Notes: generated from the letters alone by a model not told the origin. Positions 9,293 through 19,632 are shown, counted from the first letter of the stretch. The stretch: 37,538 bases of DNA from Peronospora farinosa (GCA_947646735.1 CANTFK010000602.1:1-37538), one strand, 5' to 3'. Numbers and translations: made by a program.

Positions 9293-10300
9293 ATGGCTGC
9301 CAAGTTTTCCATGGCCAATACCTCTGGACTGTTTGATTCAGCAGCTCATGTGGAAGCTTCAGATCGAATGCAAAATGCAATAGAAGAGCTAAAAGTAAAA
9401 AAGGAGCGTCAAGAAAAAACGCGCACAAAGCAATTGGAACAAGAGGAAAAGGAGACAAAACAATGGACTCTTCGAGTCGAAGAGGCATTGGAGGCCAAAG
9501 CTGCAGATCAGAAGGAAAATCGTACTTATGTGGGGAAATATAAAGAAGAAGAAGAAGAAGAAGAAGAAGAAGAGTTGGACTCTGATGACGAGACAATGGT
9601 GGATGGTCTGGACAAAGATCCAGAGCTCGAACGGTCTCTCTCTCTCTCTCCCTCTCTCTCTTATTAAGAATATTGTTTCTTAATGAAAGGTTTTTTTGTG
9701 ATATACTGTATATTTTGTAGGATACGTGCCATGAGGTTAAAGGAGTTAAAGTTTGAGTATGAAGAAACGCAAAAATTAATGGCTAAAGGTCATGGAGAGT
9801 ACCGAGAAATTGTGCAAGATGAGTTTCTAAAAGAGGTTACAAGCAGTCCATTAGTAGCTGTGCATTTCTATCATCGTGACTTTGAACGTTGCAAGATCAT
9901 GGACATGCATCTTGCAAAAATGGCTCCACGTCACATGGAGTGCAAATTTCTCAAGCTCAATGCTGAGAAAGCTCCTTTTTTCGTTGAAAAGCTCGCGATC
10001 CGAGTCTTGCCATCCATTGTGTGCTTTAAAGACGGTGTGGCTTTTCTCGAGCGGGTTATTGGGTTTGAAGGCCTTTTGCAAGACGAGGAAGAAGTTGAAG
10101 TGATGAATTCTGGTAGTCGCTCAAACCATCACGCCTCGTCAATGAACGACTTTCCTACGACTGCTGTAAGTATTTTCTTTCTTGTTGTGTATTATATATT
10201 CAAGTACTAATGTTAACATTATTTTATCTTATGGTTGTAGCTTGCCCGTAAACTAGTGGAGATTGGTGCAATTCATGAACATGACCTAGCCGACAAATAG
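9293..10300 (+). CDS. TXNDC9: TXNDC9 / phosducin-like protein 3, three exons
   Basis: Thioredoxin-fold co-factor of the CCT chaperonin, which acts in the cytosol in actin and tubulin folding. Exons 9293-9633, 9721-10165 and 10241-10300 give 281 residues; human TXNDC9 is about 226. The order is a charged coiled coil (about 27-80), a Glu run coded by GAA repeats (about 85-95), the family motif region ELERIRAMRLKELK, then GHGEYREI, SSPLVAVHFYHRDFERCKIMDMHL, FLKLNAEKAPFFVEKLAIRVLPSIVCFKDG and a C-terminal helix LARKLVEIGAI. As in the family, the redox CxxC is absent. The splice at 10165/10241 is canonical, with a TACTAAT branch site at 10205. The first intron starts GTCTCT inside a CT microsatellite; the join (CG+G = Arg) is supported by the restored family motif. 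Confidence 0.92.
9544..9574 (+). repeat. GAA trinucleotide run, coding Glu
   Basis: About ten GAA units encode an uninterrupted glutamate run inside the first exon of the TXNDC9 gene. Likely length-polymorphic. Confidence 0.9.
9634..9661 (+). repeat. CT dinucleotide run at a 5' splice site
   Basis: GT(CT)n interrupted once by CCC. The first GT of the run is the proposed donor of the first TXNDC9 intron, so repeat slippage here changes the sequence at the splice site. Confidence 0.8.
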
Positions 10301-10602
10301 AGATCGTCCGTCACTATTTTAAAGCAAGTTGCGAATTCATTTAACTCCATTTACTCTAATTAAAAAAAACGGTTACATATACGTCACTATTGTCATGTTA
10401 AAACGACATTTAGTACACTTTCCTCCCATCTGATTTGTCAATCAACGCAAATATTCGTCTTATGCAATCAAAAAAAAAAACATTAGAATCTCCACCCTAA
10501 TTCCTCTCATATCAAGTAACCGACCCTTTAATCCGTTACATTTCATTAATAACAAAAAAAAAACCTTTTCATGAATATATTTCAATCATTTTTTCAAACG
10601 CC

Positions 10603-12345
10603 ATGAATCCCACAAATCTTAACCATCGCCACAGTCCCTCCTTATCCGAACAAATTCCAAATGTTCAGTATCAAACCTCTAAATCTCCTCCACTCGCCAT
10701 GGCGGTCCTTTATTCTCCTCCTCCTCCTCCTTCTTCTTCTTCTTCTTCTTCTTCTTCTTCTCAAAGTCCTTTTGAAAAACTTAATACATTAAAACTTCTT
10801 TTAGATTGTGGTCATTTAACGACCGATGAATATCAAGAACGAAAAACTCAAATTATCAATGAAATGACAGGCACATCAACTGAAAAAAGTAAAAAAAAAA
10901 CATTAAAAAATCTACCACATGCAAGACGATCTGTACTTGGAACTCCAACGTCTTCGTCTCCTCCTTTATTACAACCTTTACTTAAAACGGTTGTACCCCA
11001 TGGTCCTCCGGATTTTTCAAGAATTCGAAAAGAACGAGCAGATAAATTAAGTTTTAATGTCGATACCTTGGAATGGCATTCCACGCCAGTTACGATTAAA
11101 TTGGATCTTGTACCATTTGCCACGGGACAGCTACGAAATGCTTATTATTTACAGGTACGACCATGTTGTAACATTGTTTTTTTTTCTTTTTCTTCTAAGT
11201 TTTTTTTTAATTTTCGAGAATTTCTCATGGGTGTTTTATTTTTTTTCTTCCTGTAAATGATATAGGAACTTGATGCCGAGGAGAATGTATCGAGTTTATT
11301 AGTGGCAAAATTAAGTCTTCGTCCGGCAGAACCAAGCACATATTTGAGTGATGTGGAAATGCAAGCTGTATGTGCCCATTATGCAGCACTTTACAATGAA
11401 CATGAACCACCATTAAAAGTGTGTTATGCACGATCATGGCTTTTGAAATTACGAGATCGAGAACGAGGAGCTTTAGTTTGTTCGGTGGAGGAATTTTTAC
11501 CTGGAGCATATGTGAAATATAGCAACAATAGTGGCTATGTCGGTCGAGAAACCAGTACGACCGAAGAACGGGAACGCAACACGCCACAGGCATTTTCACA
11601 CTTTTCGTTCGTGGCTTCAGATTTTCGGTTGATGATTGTTGACATCCAAGGAGTCGCGGATAGCTACACAGATCCGCAAATTCATTCAGCAGATGGTCGT
11701 GGATTTGGTGTTGGAAACCTTGGGACTTTTGGCATGGAGAAATTTCTTGAAAGTCATCGATGTAACGAAGTCTGTCGATGGCTGGGACTTCGTAGTATTA
11801 ATGAACAATACAAGCCGGGTGGAACTGCTGCTCCAGGTTATGAGATGCCTTTTGGAGGAGCTATTAAAAAATCCACAAATCGAATAACAGAAGAACGCAA
11901 TACGTTCTCTACATCAGTCACAGTCAGTGAAGCTTTTGGAGATACGGCTACTGGAGAGTGGACGGAGCGTGAAGATTCGAGGGTAGAGAGCGGAGATGAA
12001 GAGGATGAGGACGAGGAAGAGGATGACGACGACGATGACGAGGACACTGTCGAGCATTCGGATTCAGCCTCTTATGCTATAGACTTGTCGCCTGCGATAT
12101 CGGGGCTGCAGCCGCGGCATTCGAAATCGAAGCGGCCAAAACAGAGATTTTTTTCGTCTCCTGCTGCCTTACGTGGTCGGGGTAGTGGGAGATCAGGTAG
12201 CAGGTTAACTGAAGTTGAACGTGGTCGCCGATTCCGCCATCCACAGCTTAGCAAACATTCCAGTTTCGTTACAGGGAGTCCTGGTGCTGGAGGAGATAGC
12301 CTCTGGGCTTGCGTTTTTCGGATATTACTGTGTGGGTGTACGTGA
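10603..12345 (+). CDS. Alpha-kinase (MHCK/eEF2K family), two exons
   Basis: Atypical Ser/Thr protein kinase of the alpha-kinase family. Exons 10603-11154 and 11266-12345 join in phase 0 (CAG|gtacga...atatag|GAA) to give 543 residues. Residues 57-90 form a short SHOCT-like module (FEKLNTLKLLLDCGHLTTDEY) often seen N-terminal in oomycete proteins, preceded by a Pro/Ser run. The kinase domain spans about 150-375: Lys199 in LLVAKLSLRP is the likely ATP lysine, followed by VEEFLPGAYVKYSNNSGYV, TPQAFSHFSF, the catalytic VDIQGV (Asp310), YTDPQIHS, the Gly-rich GRGFGVGNLG, and the zinc-core SHRCNEVCRWLGL. A strongly acidic stretch (about 427-450, Asp/Glu only in long runs) and a basic Arg/Ser/Lys segment follow. 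No Sel1 repeats, so it is not a full eEF2K. The substrate cannot be inferred. The last codons (FRILLCGCT) are unremarkable and the 3' end could be longer by splicing. Confidence 0.92.
10711..10762 (+). repeat. CCT/TCT trinucleotide runs, coding Pro and Ser
   Basis: A CCT run passes into a TCT run and encodes a proline run followed by a serine run (about residues 39-53) in the alpha-kinase N-terminus, before the SHOCT-like module. Confidence 0.88.
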
Positions 12346-13146
12346 ATCGTACCCATAATTATGATTCGGCACCGATCGTGCAAAGAGATGTTCTTCTTGC
12401 TAACAAGCACATATAGAGGTGATTGCTGACCGGGGAGAAGCAGCTTTATGGCAATGGTATTCTCTTGCGAGATATCATCGATTGTTGATCAAAACAATAT
12501 AGTCCACTGGTTAAAACATGAGAACAAGGTTGGTGTCTTCTGAGCGCCCGTTTTCATTGTCAGACGAGCTTCAACGTGATGCCATGCTACATATATCTCA
12601 AGCGAGAGGTTGATATATACCCAAAATTTATTCAATGGCAAGCTGTTCCAACTCTCGTCATTCCACTATTTCGATTGTGTTTCGGTTTACACGGAGATGG
12701 TTTTCAATACTACATTTGCAAGTGTTCGCCACGGGAGATTTATCATACTTGCGCGTTGGAAAGAGTATGCTTGCCAAGTCGTCCTTGGCGATGCTTTCGC
12801 TGGTTTTTCAGTCGGGAAAACTTCAGTTTTTCGAATCGGATATGATGCCTTGTGCATCCAGACCGTTCTTCACTCCTCAATAAGGCTACCTGAATTCTCG
12901 CTGAAGCAAACGCCCACGACCGTCAAGAGATCACTCCATAGTATTCACAATTGGCAAGCTTTATTGACATACAACAACAACATTGTAGGTTAATATTACG
13001 TACGCACTGCTGATGCTACATCCACCCTGGAGAGTTTCTATCGTCTCCAGATCTTGAAAAGGCGAGACCGAGCATAGGTGGGAATCACATTGAGCTTTTC
13101 GCTTGGGTTGCGGCTTTCGACTGGATCGCCGGTTTCCATTTGGTCC
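12346..13146. other. Intergenic region
   Basis: Lies between the convergent alpha-kinase and START/FYVE-like genes. Overlapping open frames around 12576-12993 show no domain or low-complexity bias and are taken as chance. Confidence 0.5.
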
Positions 13147-14508
13147 TCACCTACCGTGGTTACGGTCAGACGGATCCAATTCAAATTCTGGTTCACGCTC
13201 ACGCTCTCGATCGGTAAATCGGAGACTGACGCCTGTGTAATGGACATCTCGTGTTCCGCTTCCCATTAGAATCTCACTGGTTTGATGATCGCTCTCTCGT
13301 TCATCAATACACTCTCGACAACGTGCACAAACTGACAGCGGTGCAACGTAACGATTGTAAATAGTGACTCGTTCGTGTGAACAGCACACGGGCTCGTCAC
13401 ATACTCGATACGCACACAAATCACATCGTCGCCAAGTTTTCGACAGTGTTGGAAAGAAAGACCGAGTACAGGCAATACAGTGCCAATTACGGTGCGTTCC
13501 ACCTGAACACCTTTCATCTTCCGAGTCGACAACTCCCATTGCTCGAAATGAATTCAAGAGTGCTTGCCATACTCGACCAGGAACTGTCCGTTGGTGTCGA
13601 AGATTTCGTCGACGAAGTACCTTTTCCAATCTACAAACACCTCTAGCAAGAAACAAGAGTCGATCTTGAGCTACTCGAGAGTCACAACCACCAGGTACAT
13701 TGCCTAGAAATGCAGCTTGGAACGTAATGCGAAGTGTCTCGGGGTTCCGAGGACTCGGTTCTGCTATCAACCAGCCTGATATCGGATGTAGCGATATGAC
13801 GCGGTCAGATGGTGCCTTCCCCGCCAGCACATCAGCAGCATCGAGTGTACAGAAGGACATTTGAAACCCTTCTTGTGTAGGTGTTAAGAGTTCAATGTAA
13901 CAGCATTGTTCATTCTTAACCCGATGACTTGAATCCGATGACTCAGATGCCGTCATCGAAGTGGACGCGACACTAGTCGATGGTCGTGGATAAAAGGCCA
14001 ATCTTTGGTGTGCAAAGCTCACTGTCCGAACCATCAGTTGTTGGCCCATAGCTGACCTATTAGTACCAGGTGATAGTACTAGTGACCCACGTTCCGTGTT
14101 GGGAATAGCATGTAAGAGTGAGGTGTAGATAAAGTGGGAACCGTACAAAGCACGTAGCAGCGCATTGCTCTCACTTTCACTTGAATCTCGCACTAATGCC
14201 AGCAGTTTCGAGATTCGAGTTCGAATCTCACCTTCACCAAGCACTTGGCATTGCCGCGACTGGGCATGTCGTACCCGAAAATGTACTTTCATGCCATTTG
14301 TGACACCAATTCGAACGCGTTTCCATCCGCGTTTGGACGAAAGTTTGCCAAGGTCGACACGTCTCTCAGGAATTGCTACACGCTGGACGCGCTGGATCAA
14401 CTCACGGTCACTAAGTCGCACTTTTCGTGTCGATCTGTTCGAAGGTGATACCGACGACGTATTCAATCGAGTGCTGGATGCCGGACCCTCTTCCAAGATC
14501 TGATGCAT
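13147..14508 (-). CDS. START/FYVE-like zinc-finger protein, copy 1
   Basis: 453-residue protein of the large oomycete family that joins an N-terminal START-like region to a C-terminal FYVE-related zinc finger. The finger (about 340-400) reads CIAC...CDLC...CC-SH...CARC, followed by VTIYNRYVAPLSVCARC, with enough Cys pairs for two zinc ions. The canonical FYVE basic motif R(R/K)HHCR is replaced by W-R-R-C-D-L-C, so phosphatidylinositol-3-phosphate binding is doubtful. The start is the ATG at 14508 (MHQILEEGPASS), which is also kept in the broken copy at 17550. No intron is needed. The C-terminus is charged (DREREREPEFEL). It is a diverged paralogue of the next gene in the same orientation, with shared signatures LYGS(H/D)FIY(T/G)SL, C(Y/Y)(I/A)EL(L/F)(T/S)PT and LHP(I/F)S(G/T)W. 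Confidence 0.72.
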   Translation of the reverse strand: MHQILEEGPASSTRLNTSSVSPSNRSTRKVRLSDRELIQRVQRVAIPERRVDLGKLSSKRGWKRVRIGVTNGMKVHFRVRHAQSRQCQVLGEGEIRTRISKLLALVRDSSESESNALLRALYGSHFIYTSLLHAIPNTERGSLVLSPGTNRSAMGQQLMVRTVSFAHQRLAFYPRPSTSVASTSMTASESSDSSHRVKNEQCCYIELLTPTQEGFQMSFCTLDAADVLAGKAPSDRVISLHPISGWLIAEPSPRNPETLRITFQAAFLGNVPGGCDSRVAQDRLLFLARGVCRLEKVLRRRNLRHQRTVPGRVWQALLNSFRAMGVVDSEDERCSGGTHRNWHCIACTRSFFPTLSKTWRRCDLCAYRVCDEPVCCSHERVTIYNRYVAPLSVCARCRECIDERESDHQTSEILMGSGTRDVHYTGVSLRFTDREREREPEFELDPSDRNHGR

Positions 14509-14769
14509 GAGCCAGTCCCTTTGCCAGCAAATCGGAGAGTGGCGACAGGATCAACGGGCCAGACTTGGACAATAGATATTGGGTTGAGTCCCACGGAAAA
14601 GAACGGAGAAGAGACCGAGACAATGGAGACGTACGTATGACAAGTCAAACGTTCTATCGAATGTGTCTATGGTTAGTCGATGGAATCAATGACGAATTCG
14701 AACATACGGTCCTTACAACTACTGGATGTACTTTTCTACCAGGACGACAATACAAACAGCGTGACCTTT
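14331..14769. repeat. Inverted duplication, arm A (gene 5' end plus upstream DNA)
   Basis: This segment is the reverse complement of 17288-17726 with about 25 differences over some 439 bases. It covers the first 59 codons of the START/FYVE-like gene (up to 14508) and about 260 bases upstream. Only about five of the differences lie in the upstream part. No indels are apparent. Confidence 0.9.
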
Positions 14770-15012
14770 GGAAGACTATGATACTATACGACAAAGCACT
14801 TGCATCGACGATGCGTTGATGACAGATGTCAACTGGTAAGCAATCAAGACATTTTGCTTTTGGGGAGCTCAGTACGCATCATGACAGCTTCAAGTTGAAG
14901 TGCATGTCCACCATGACGTTGAAATGGTTGTAGTAAACCTACAATGTACTATTACGATAGTGTCCTGTCCTCTTGCTTGTTTCTTCCACTTGGAAACAGC
15001 TTTGGGCAAGAC

Positions 15013-16296
15013 TTAGATTTTCACAGAGCCAGGAGGATACACGGCTCGAAGTTGACTGTCAAAATCTTCCCGAGCGACACTCTCCCGGCATCGGGCGCAC
15101 ACCAGTAGCGGTGCTACATGTCGATTGTAGATGGTCACATGTTGTGGCGAGCAGCATGCACTGCATACGTTATAGGAGCATAACTCGCAACGTCTACAGC
15201 TCCGTGTCATGAAGATGTGACATAAAGTTCGCGTACATACGATGCAGCGCGAGTTTCGGGGTCCACTCGCAGCAACGTGATTTGCGTTGCTCTTGAGTCG
15301 ACGAGGCTGCTGAGCTCTGCTGTCTACCAGTTTTCCGAGCTTACACACGCCTTGGACGATCTTCCAAAGGCGAGCATTCATCACCTTCGGTGAACACAAT
15401 CCGTCGCTCTCTGAACGGTGAAACCGAGCTCGAAAGACCACGTGTACTCCTGAGTCTACCGGTTCAGCAGAGAACCAAGTGCTGAACGGATGCAGGTGAT
15501 GCAGCTTCCGACGCAGTGGGACCTGGATTTTACCTGTGACCATTTCTCGACCAGTCAACGAAAAGGTCGTAATGCTGAAGCCACCGCTTGAAGTGGGTGA
15601 GAAGAGTTCAGCATAGCACATTTGCTGGTTCTTCTTGTCAAACATGGAGGTGGACACAAAGGCAGACGTCTTAATCAGGAGCTTGTTGCTACGATCGTCT
15701 CCTTGTCGACCTAGCGCCGTTCTCTCGTGAGTGGCGTCAGTATCTCGACTGTGCGACTTGCGACGGAAGATAGCTTTATGCACGAGTGACCCATAGATGA
15801 AGTCTGAGCCGTACAGTGAATGCATGACCGAATTATAGTCGCTCTCGTTTGATGAGCTAAGTGGCAATGCCAACTGATCGATCGAGCACGCTACATTCCC
15901 TACCGCCAAGACCTCGCTGTCAAGTAGTGATGATAAAGTTTGCGAACTGTTGGTTTCGCTGTTCATTGGAGATTCTCGTGTATAAAGCTCAAAGCCCTTC
16001 TTTTGTCGTCGCGGTCGCCAGCCTTGATTTACTAAGCTCACGGATGAATGGTTGTCGCTACTACGAGATAAATGTTGCAACCGCTGTATCCGTCGAGCAC
16101 GGCAAAATAGTTCTCGGTCATTGATCCGTACTGCTCGCAACGGAGAAGATCGGACCAATGTTGGATTCACGGACGGGGGTGTTAATGCAATGTAATTAGG
16201 GCGTTGTCGAAGACTATTTCGGTGTTTACAACGAACGACCGGCGTTCGTTCAACTAAATGTAGTGCTTGAAGCGGAGCTCGGACGGTAGTTTTCAT
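15013..16296 (-). CDS. START/FYVE-like zinc-finger protein, copy 2
   Basis: 427-residue paralogue of the neighbouring START/FYVE-like gene, in the same orientation. The open frame allows a GTG at 16299, but the ATG at 16296 (MKTTVRAPLQAL) is taken as the start. The N-terminal region is basic and unordered, with RINDRELFCRARRIQRL resembling RLSDRELIQRVQRV of copy 1. A START-like core follows (LYGSDFIYGSLVHKAI, CYAELFSPTSSGGFSI, LHPFSTWFSAEP, VVFRARFH). The zinc finger near 345-405 has CIVC...CELC...CSACC...CARC. Spacing and order match copy 1, so the pair is an old tandem duplication; the proteins are now too different for easy DNA alignment. As in copy 1, the FYVE RHHC box is replaced (RRCELC). 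A lipid or lipid-headgroup role is family inference only. Confidence 0.72.
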   Translation of the reverse strand: MKTTVRAPLQALHLVERTPVVRCKHRNSLRQRPNYIALTPPSVNPTLVRSSPLRAVRINDRELFCRARRIQRLQHLSRSSDNHSSVSLVNQGWRPRRQKKGFELYTRESPMNSETNSSQTLSSLLDSEVLAVGNVACSIDQLALPLSSSNESDYNSVMHSLYGSDFIYGSLVHKAIFRRKSHSRDTDATHERTALGRQGDDRSNKLLIKTSAFVSTSMFDKKNQQMCYAELFSPTSSGGFSITTFSLTGREMVTGKIQVPLRRKLHHLHPFSTWFSAEPVDSGVHVVFRARFHRSESDGLCSPKVMNARLWKIVQGVCKLGKLVDSRAQQPRRLKSNANHVAASGPRNSRCIVCTRTLCHIFMTRSCRRCELCSYNVCSACCSPQHVTIYNRHVAPLLVCARCRESVAREDFDSQLRAVYPPGSVKI

Positions 16297-17287
16297 CACG
16301 GGTCGTAAGAACTTTTTCCTCTTTTTGTTGAAAAGGGTAAATTGAGGAATGCAACAACTTCCTCACGGTCAGCATGACATGATTCAAATAGACGTAAGAC
16401 TTGAGTCAAAAGGACTACTCAGATGAGAGATGAAACACTGGCCACAATCATCTTGCCCACCCTCTACTTGGAGACGAGCCCGAGAGAAAAAGACATATTC
16501 AACAAACAAAGTAGGACTAAAGGAACAAGAAGAAGAAAGTTAATTCTTTTCGTGATCCATCTTCTCAGTCTAGTAGAGTTTTCTCATAAAATCGTCTACA
16601 AAGGTACAGCCATGTCGGTTTTTCAGTTGCAAGTGCAACATGAAAAGCGTGGATCTGTTCATATTGTCGAACCATGGTAGGATTTTCGAATGACACGTCC
16701 ATCACTTATAAGCTTGACACTGAATGATGAGTATCTAAGTTTGACCTTAATTTACTACTAAATGGTATTTCAAAGGAGTGAGTTGCTGCGTAATTCGGAC
16801 TTTTTAAATCCTTATTGGTAACATACTAGGCAGTATACGGTGTTTGATGTATTGACACGTCTGAAATAGCCAGCGTATTTGCAGAAGAGCACATTCGATC
16901 TAGTGTCAGATGGAGAAAAATAATGTATTCTTGCCCATAATGTCAGCACTCATATTCATACGTGGTACTTTCATGTATCAAGTGTGTTAGAGACTTGTCG
17001 ATAAATCTTCTTTTCGCTTCTCAGCATTGCGGATTGAAACCAACACTCTATACAGTATCAAGCTTAACCGTTATTACTTGCCACTGTGGTACAGTGAAGA
17101 TCGCTTTGTTGATTGTACATCCTCTTATATTTGATACCACGAAGAAATGAGAATGTTTGTATATTTTTTTCTCGAGGGATTCTCGTTGTAACCTCTCACA
17201 TATAATTAAAGCGTTCGGTGGCTCAGAAACCAAAGATTTAAACCCAAAAAAGGCATGGACGTTGCACTATTTTAGGCTCGAGCTGTG
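16297..17287. other. Intergenic region
   Basis: AT-rich sequence between the second START/FYVE-like gene and the inverted duplicate arm. No supported gene; the open frames at 16423-16680 and 16962-17150 show no domain. Confidence 0.45.
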
Positions 17288-17729
17288 AAAAGGTCACGCT
17301 GCTTGTATTGTCGTCCTGGTAGAAAAGTACATCCAGTAGGTATAAGGACCGTATGTTCGAATTCGTCATTGATTCCATCGACTAACCATAGACACATTCG
17401 ATAGAACGTTTGACTTGCCATACGTACGTCTCCATTGTCTCGGTCTCTTCTCCGTTCTTTTCCGTGGGACTCAACCCAATATCTATTGTCCAAGTCTGGC
17501 CCGTTGATCCTGTCGCCACTCTCCGAATTGCTGGCAAAGGGACTGGCTCATGCATCAGATCTTGGAAGAGGGTCCGGCATCCAGCACACAATTGAATACG
17601 TCGTCGGTATCACCTTTGCGCGGGTCGACACGAAAAGTACGACTAAGTGACTATGAGTTGATCCAACGCGTCCAGCGTGTAGCAATTCCTGATGGACGTG
17701 TCGGCCTTGGCACACTTTCATCTAAATAA
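17288..17729 (+). pseudogene. Truncated inverted copy of the START/FYVE-like gene 5' end
   Basis: On the plus strand, 17288-17549 copies the region upstream of the 14508 gene. 17550-17729 then encodes 59 residues from MHQILEEGPASS, differing at about nine positions from the parent, before a TAA. Similarity to the parent ends at the stop (parent SSKRGW, copy SSK then stop), so the START core and zinc finger are missing. It is either a dead fragment or a gene for a 59-residue peptide. It is oriented opposite to both intact paralogues and is separated from them by about 1 kb. Confidence 0.85.
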
Positions 17730-18555
17730 GCACACCACTTGCAATGATACAACATCGAGCATGCCTTAGTCGTTATTGAAATTTTAGTACAGTGCAGCCA
17801 TGAGCATGGATAATGAAGAAGTGTCAAAACTATTTCTTGAAAGAACTCTTGCTACCAATTGAAAGCATGACTATCAGTAATATAAATCTAGAATTTCATT
17901 ACTCGCAACGAGAAGATACGAAAAACATCAAATGAAATTTCTGGGACATCGTACCAGTGCACTATGTGGCAAATAATCTCCTTTTGTGAAGAGTAGCGTA
18001 TGTTCTATGCCTCGTTACGGCACACAAGCACCTTAGTTTTATCGGCTCCGTTCATCGGTGACCGCTTATTAGTATCAACAATATGGAAGTGTCCAAAAGA
18101 AGTCTTTGCATACTTTATGAGCCGTAATGTTAGTACTGCGATTATGGATGAAATGGCATCGAGCTACCCCTCTACTGGACGCTTATCTGTCTTCCTAAGT
18201 TACTTACCCCCAATGAATTTTAAAAATGTAAAAATGTTAGATAGGGAACAGATTAACTGAATTGTTGGTACGAATAGTAATGTAAGAAGAAACGTCGAAG
18301 ATATCATAAAGAACTGACTCGTTTGTACAGCGTAATCACTAAGAACAACTCCGACGTTTTTCAGTCTTGTCAGGTGCTGCTTCTTTCTTGCCTATATAAC
18401 TTGTAAGTCCAATCAAATGCAAAGCACGTCATCGTTCTGGGTGTACATACTATTTACGTCTTCGATCCACATGAAATTCTTTGGTTTACAATATAGAACA
18501 ACTCGCCTCGTAGGATACAGATCCCCGGGTCGGCCACACGACACTGTCACCCACT
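17730..18555. other. Intergenic region
   Basis: AT-rich, downstream of the hydrolase gene. One 86-codon open frame at 18000-18260 has no recognised domain. Nothing else seen. Confidence 0.45.
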
Positions 18556-19632
18556 CTAGAGATTTGAGGTCTCCATGAAGGTTGACACTGCGTCGTGAGA
18601 GTCTGCTATGGACGGGCCAAGAAACCGTTTATTAAGCCAGTCACTAGCATAGTCCATCACCTGCTGCTTTTCTGGTTCGTTCCAGAGACAATGAAAAAGT
18701 CCCATGAACAGTTTCAGCTCCTTGTCCTTGTTTGCAGCCCGACTGATAAAGTCTTTTACAGCCGTCACACTCGTAACTTTATCCTCTGTTCCCTGCAGAA
18801 CAAGCAGAGGTACGTTGCAAAATGTGCTCTTGTTGTCTTCAATCTGCTTGTCGGTCTGCAGCTGCGACATCCCCAAGCTCACCTGCACTGCCATGAGCAC
18901 CGTCAAATTGTCCGTGACATTCAACGGGTCGGCTATAAAATCCTTGAAAAATTCAGGGTCTCGAGTTAATCCATTCATGTTCACTCCAGCCACTAACCTC
19001 GCTGTAGGACACAACCACGCTAGCGGTTTGGATACCATCTCCATGACATAGAGAACTGGAGTATATTCAACTGCAATGGCTGGTGAGGTTACTACACAGC
19101 CGCTAAAATGATGGATATCTGATAGAATTGTATTCAGAGCGACTAAAGCTCCAAAAGAGATACCCATTATAACTAGAGACGGATCGGATGCACCTTCAGG
19201 CAACATTTTGCTGTATACTGCTATCTTGGCAGCGGTTACAAATTGATTGGTGTCGTCCACAAAAAAGTGAAATTTAGACCCATGGGCCCGCAGGTCGGGT
19301 TTCTCGCATTCACTCTGACCATGTCCTAGCATATCGTACGCAATCACTCCGTATCCGTTGACACACAAATGTTTATAAACGTGCGTAAACCGGAGTGAAT
19401 GCTCTCCAATGCCATGCAGAAAGAGCACTACACCACGAAGAGACACTGAAGTGGGAGGGAAAGCGGCACAATAGAAGAGCTTCTGGTTACGATCGTTAAT
19501 GAAATAGCCATCCATGTAGCGCTGATCTTGTAGACAAAAAGCTTGAGCGGGTAACGAAGACGTCATGTTGGACAGTCTGTCAATATTGAAATAATGGTAG
19601 AAGTTATGCTGATCAAAAGTAGATGTAGCCAT
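18556..19632 (-). CDS. Alpha/beta hydrolase, monoacylglycerol-lipase-like
   Basis: 358-residue enzyme of the Hydrolase_4 / serine aminopeptidase S33 group, whose members hydrolyse monoacylglycerols or related esters. The ATG at 19632 (MATSTFDQHNF) is used; the frame also allows a TTG six codons earlier. The oxyanion-hole strand is VVLFLHGIGEHSLRF (about 68-82) and the lid-side strand GVIAYDMLGHGQSE. The nucleophile elbow GISFG has Ser159, with Phe where many members have Met. The acid is Asp284 in LQGTEDKVTS and the base His314 in LFHCLWNE. All triad residues are present, so it should be active. No signal peptide or clear membrane helix. No intron. The precise substrate is not determined. Confidence 0.88.
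   Translation of the reverse strand: MATSTFDQHNFYHYFNIDRLSNMTSSLPAQAFCLQDQRYMDGYFINDRNQKLFYCAAFPPTSVSLRGVVLFLHGIGEHSLRFTHVYKHLCVNGYGVIAYDMLGHGQSECEKPDLRAHGSKFHFFVDDTNQFVTAAKIAVYSKMLPEGASDPSLVIMGISFGALVALNTILSDIHHFSGCVVTSPAIAVEYTPVLYVMEMVSKPLAWLCPTARLVAGVNMNGLTRDPEFFKDFIADPLNVTDNLTVLMAVQVSLGMSQLQTDKQIEDNKSTFCNVPLLVLQGTEDKVTSVTAVKDFISRAANKDKELKLFMGLFHCLWNEPEKQQVMDYASDWLNKRFLGPSIADSHDAVSTFMETSNL

Noticed and set aside
12576..12993. Small genes in the alpha-kinase/START-FYVE spacer
   Set aside because: Three overlapping frames have no conserved motif or promoter and are at chance length for this composition.
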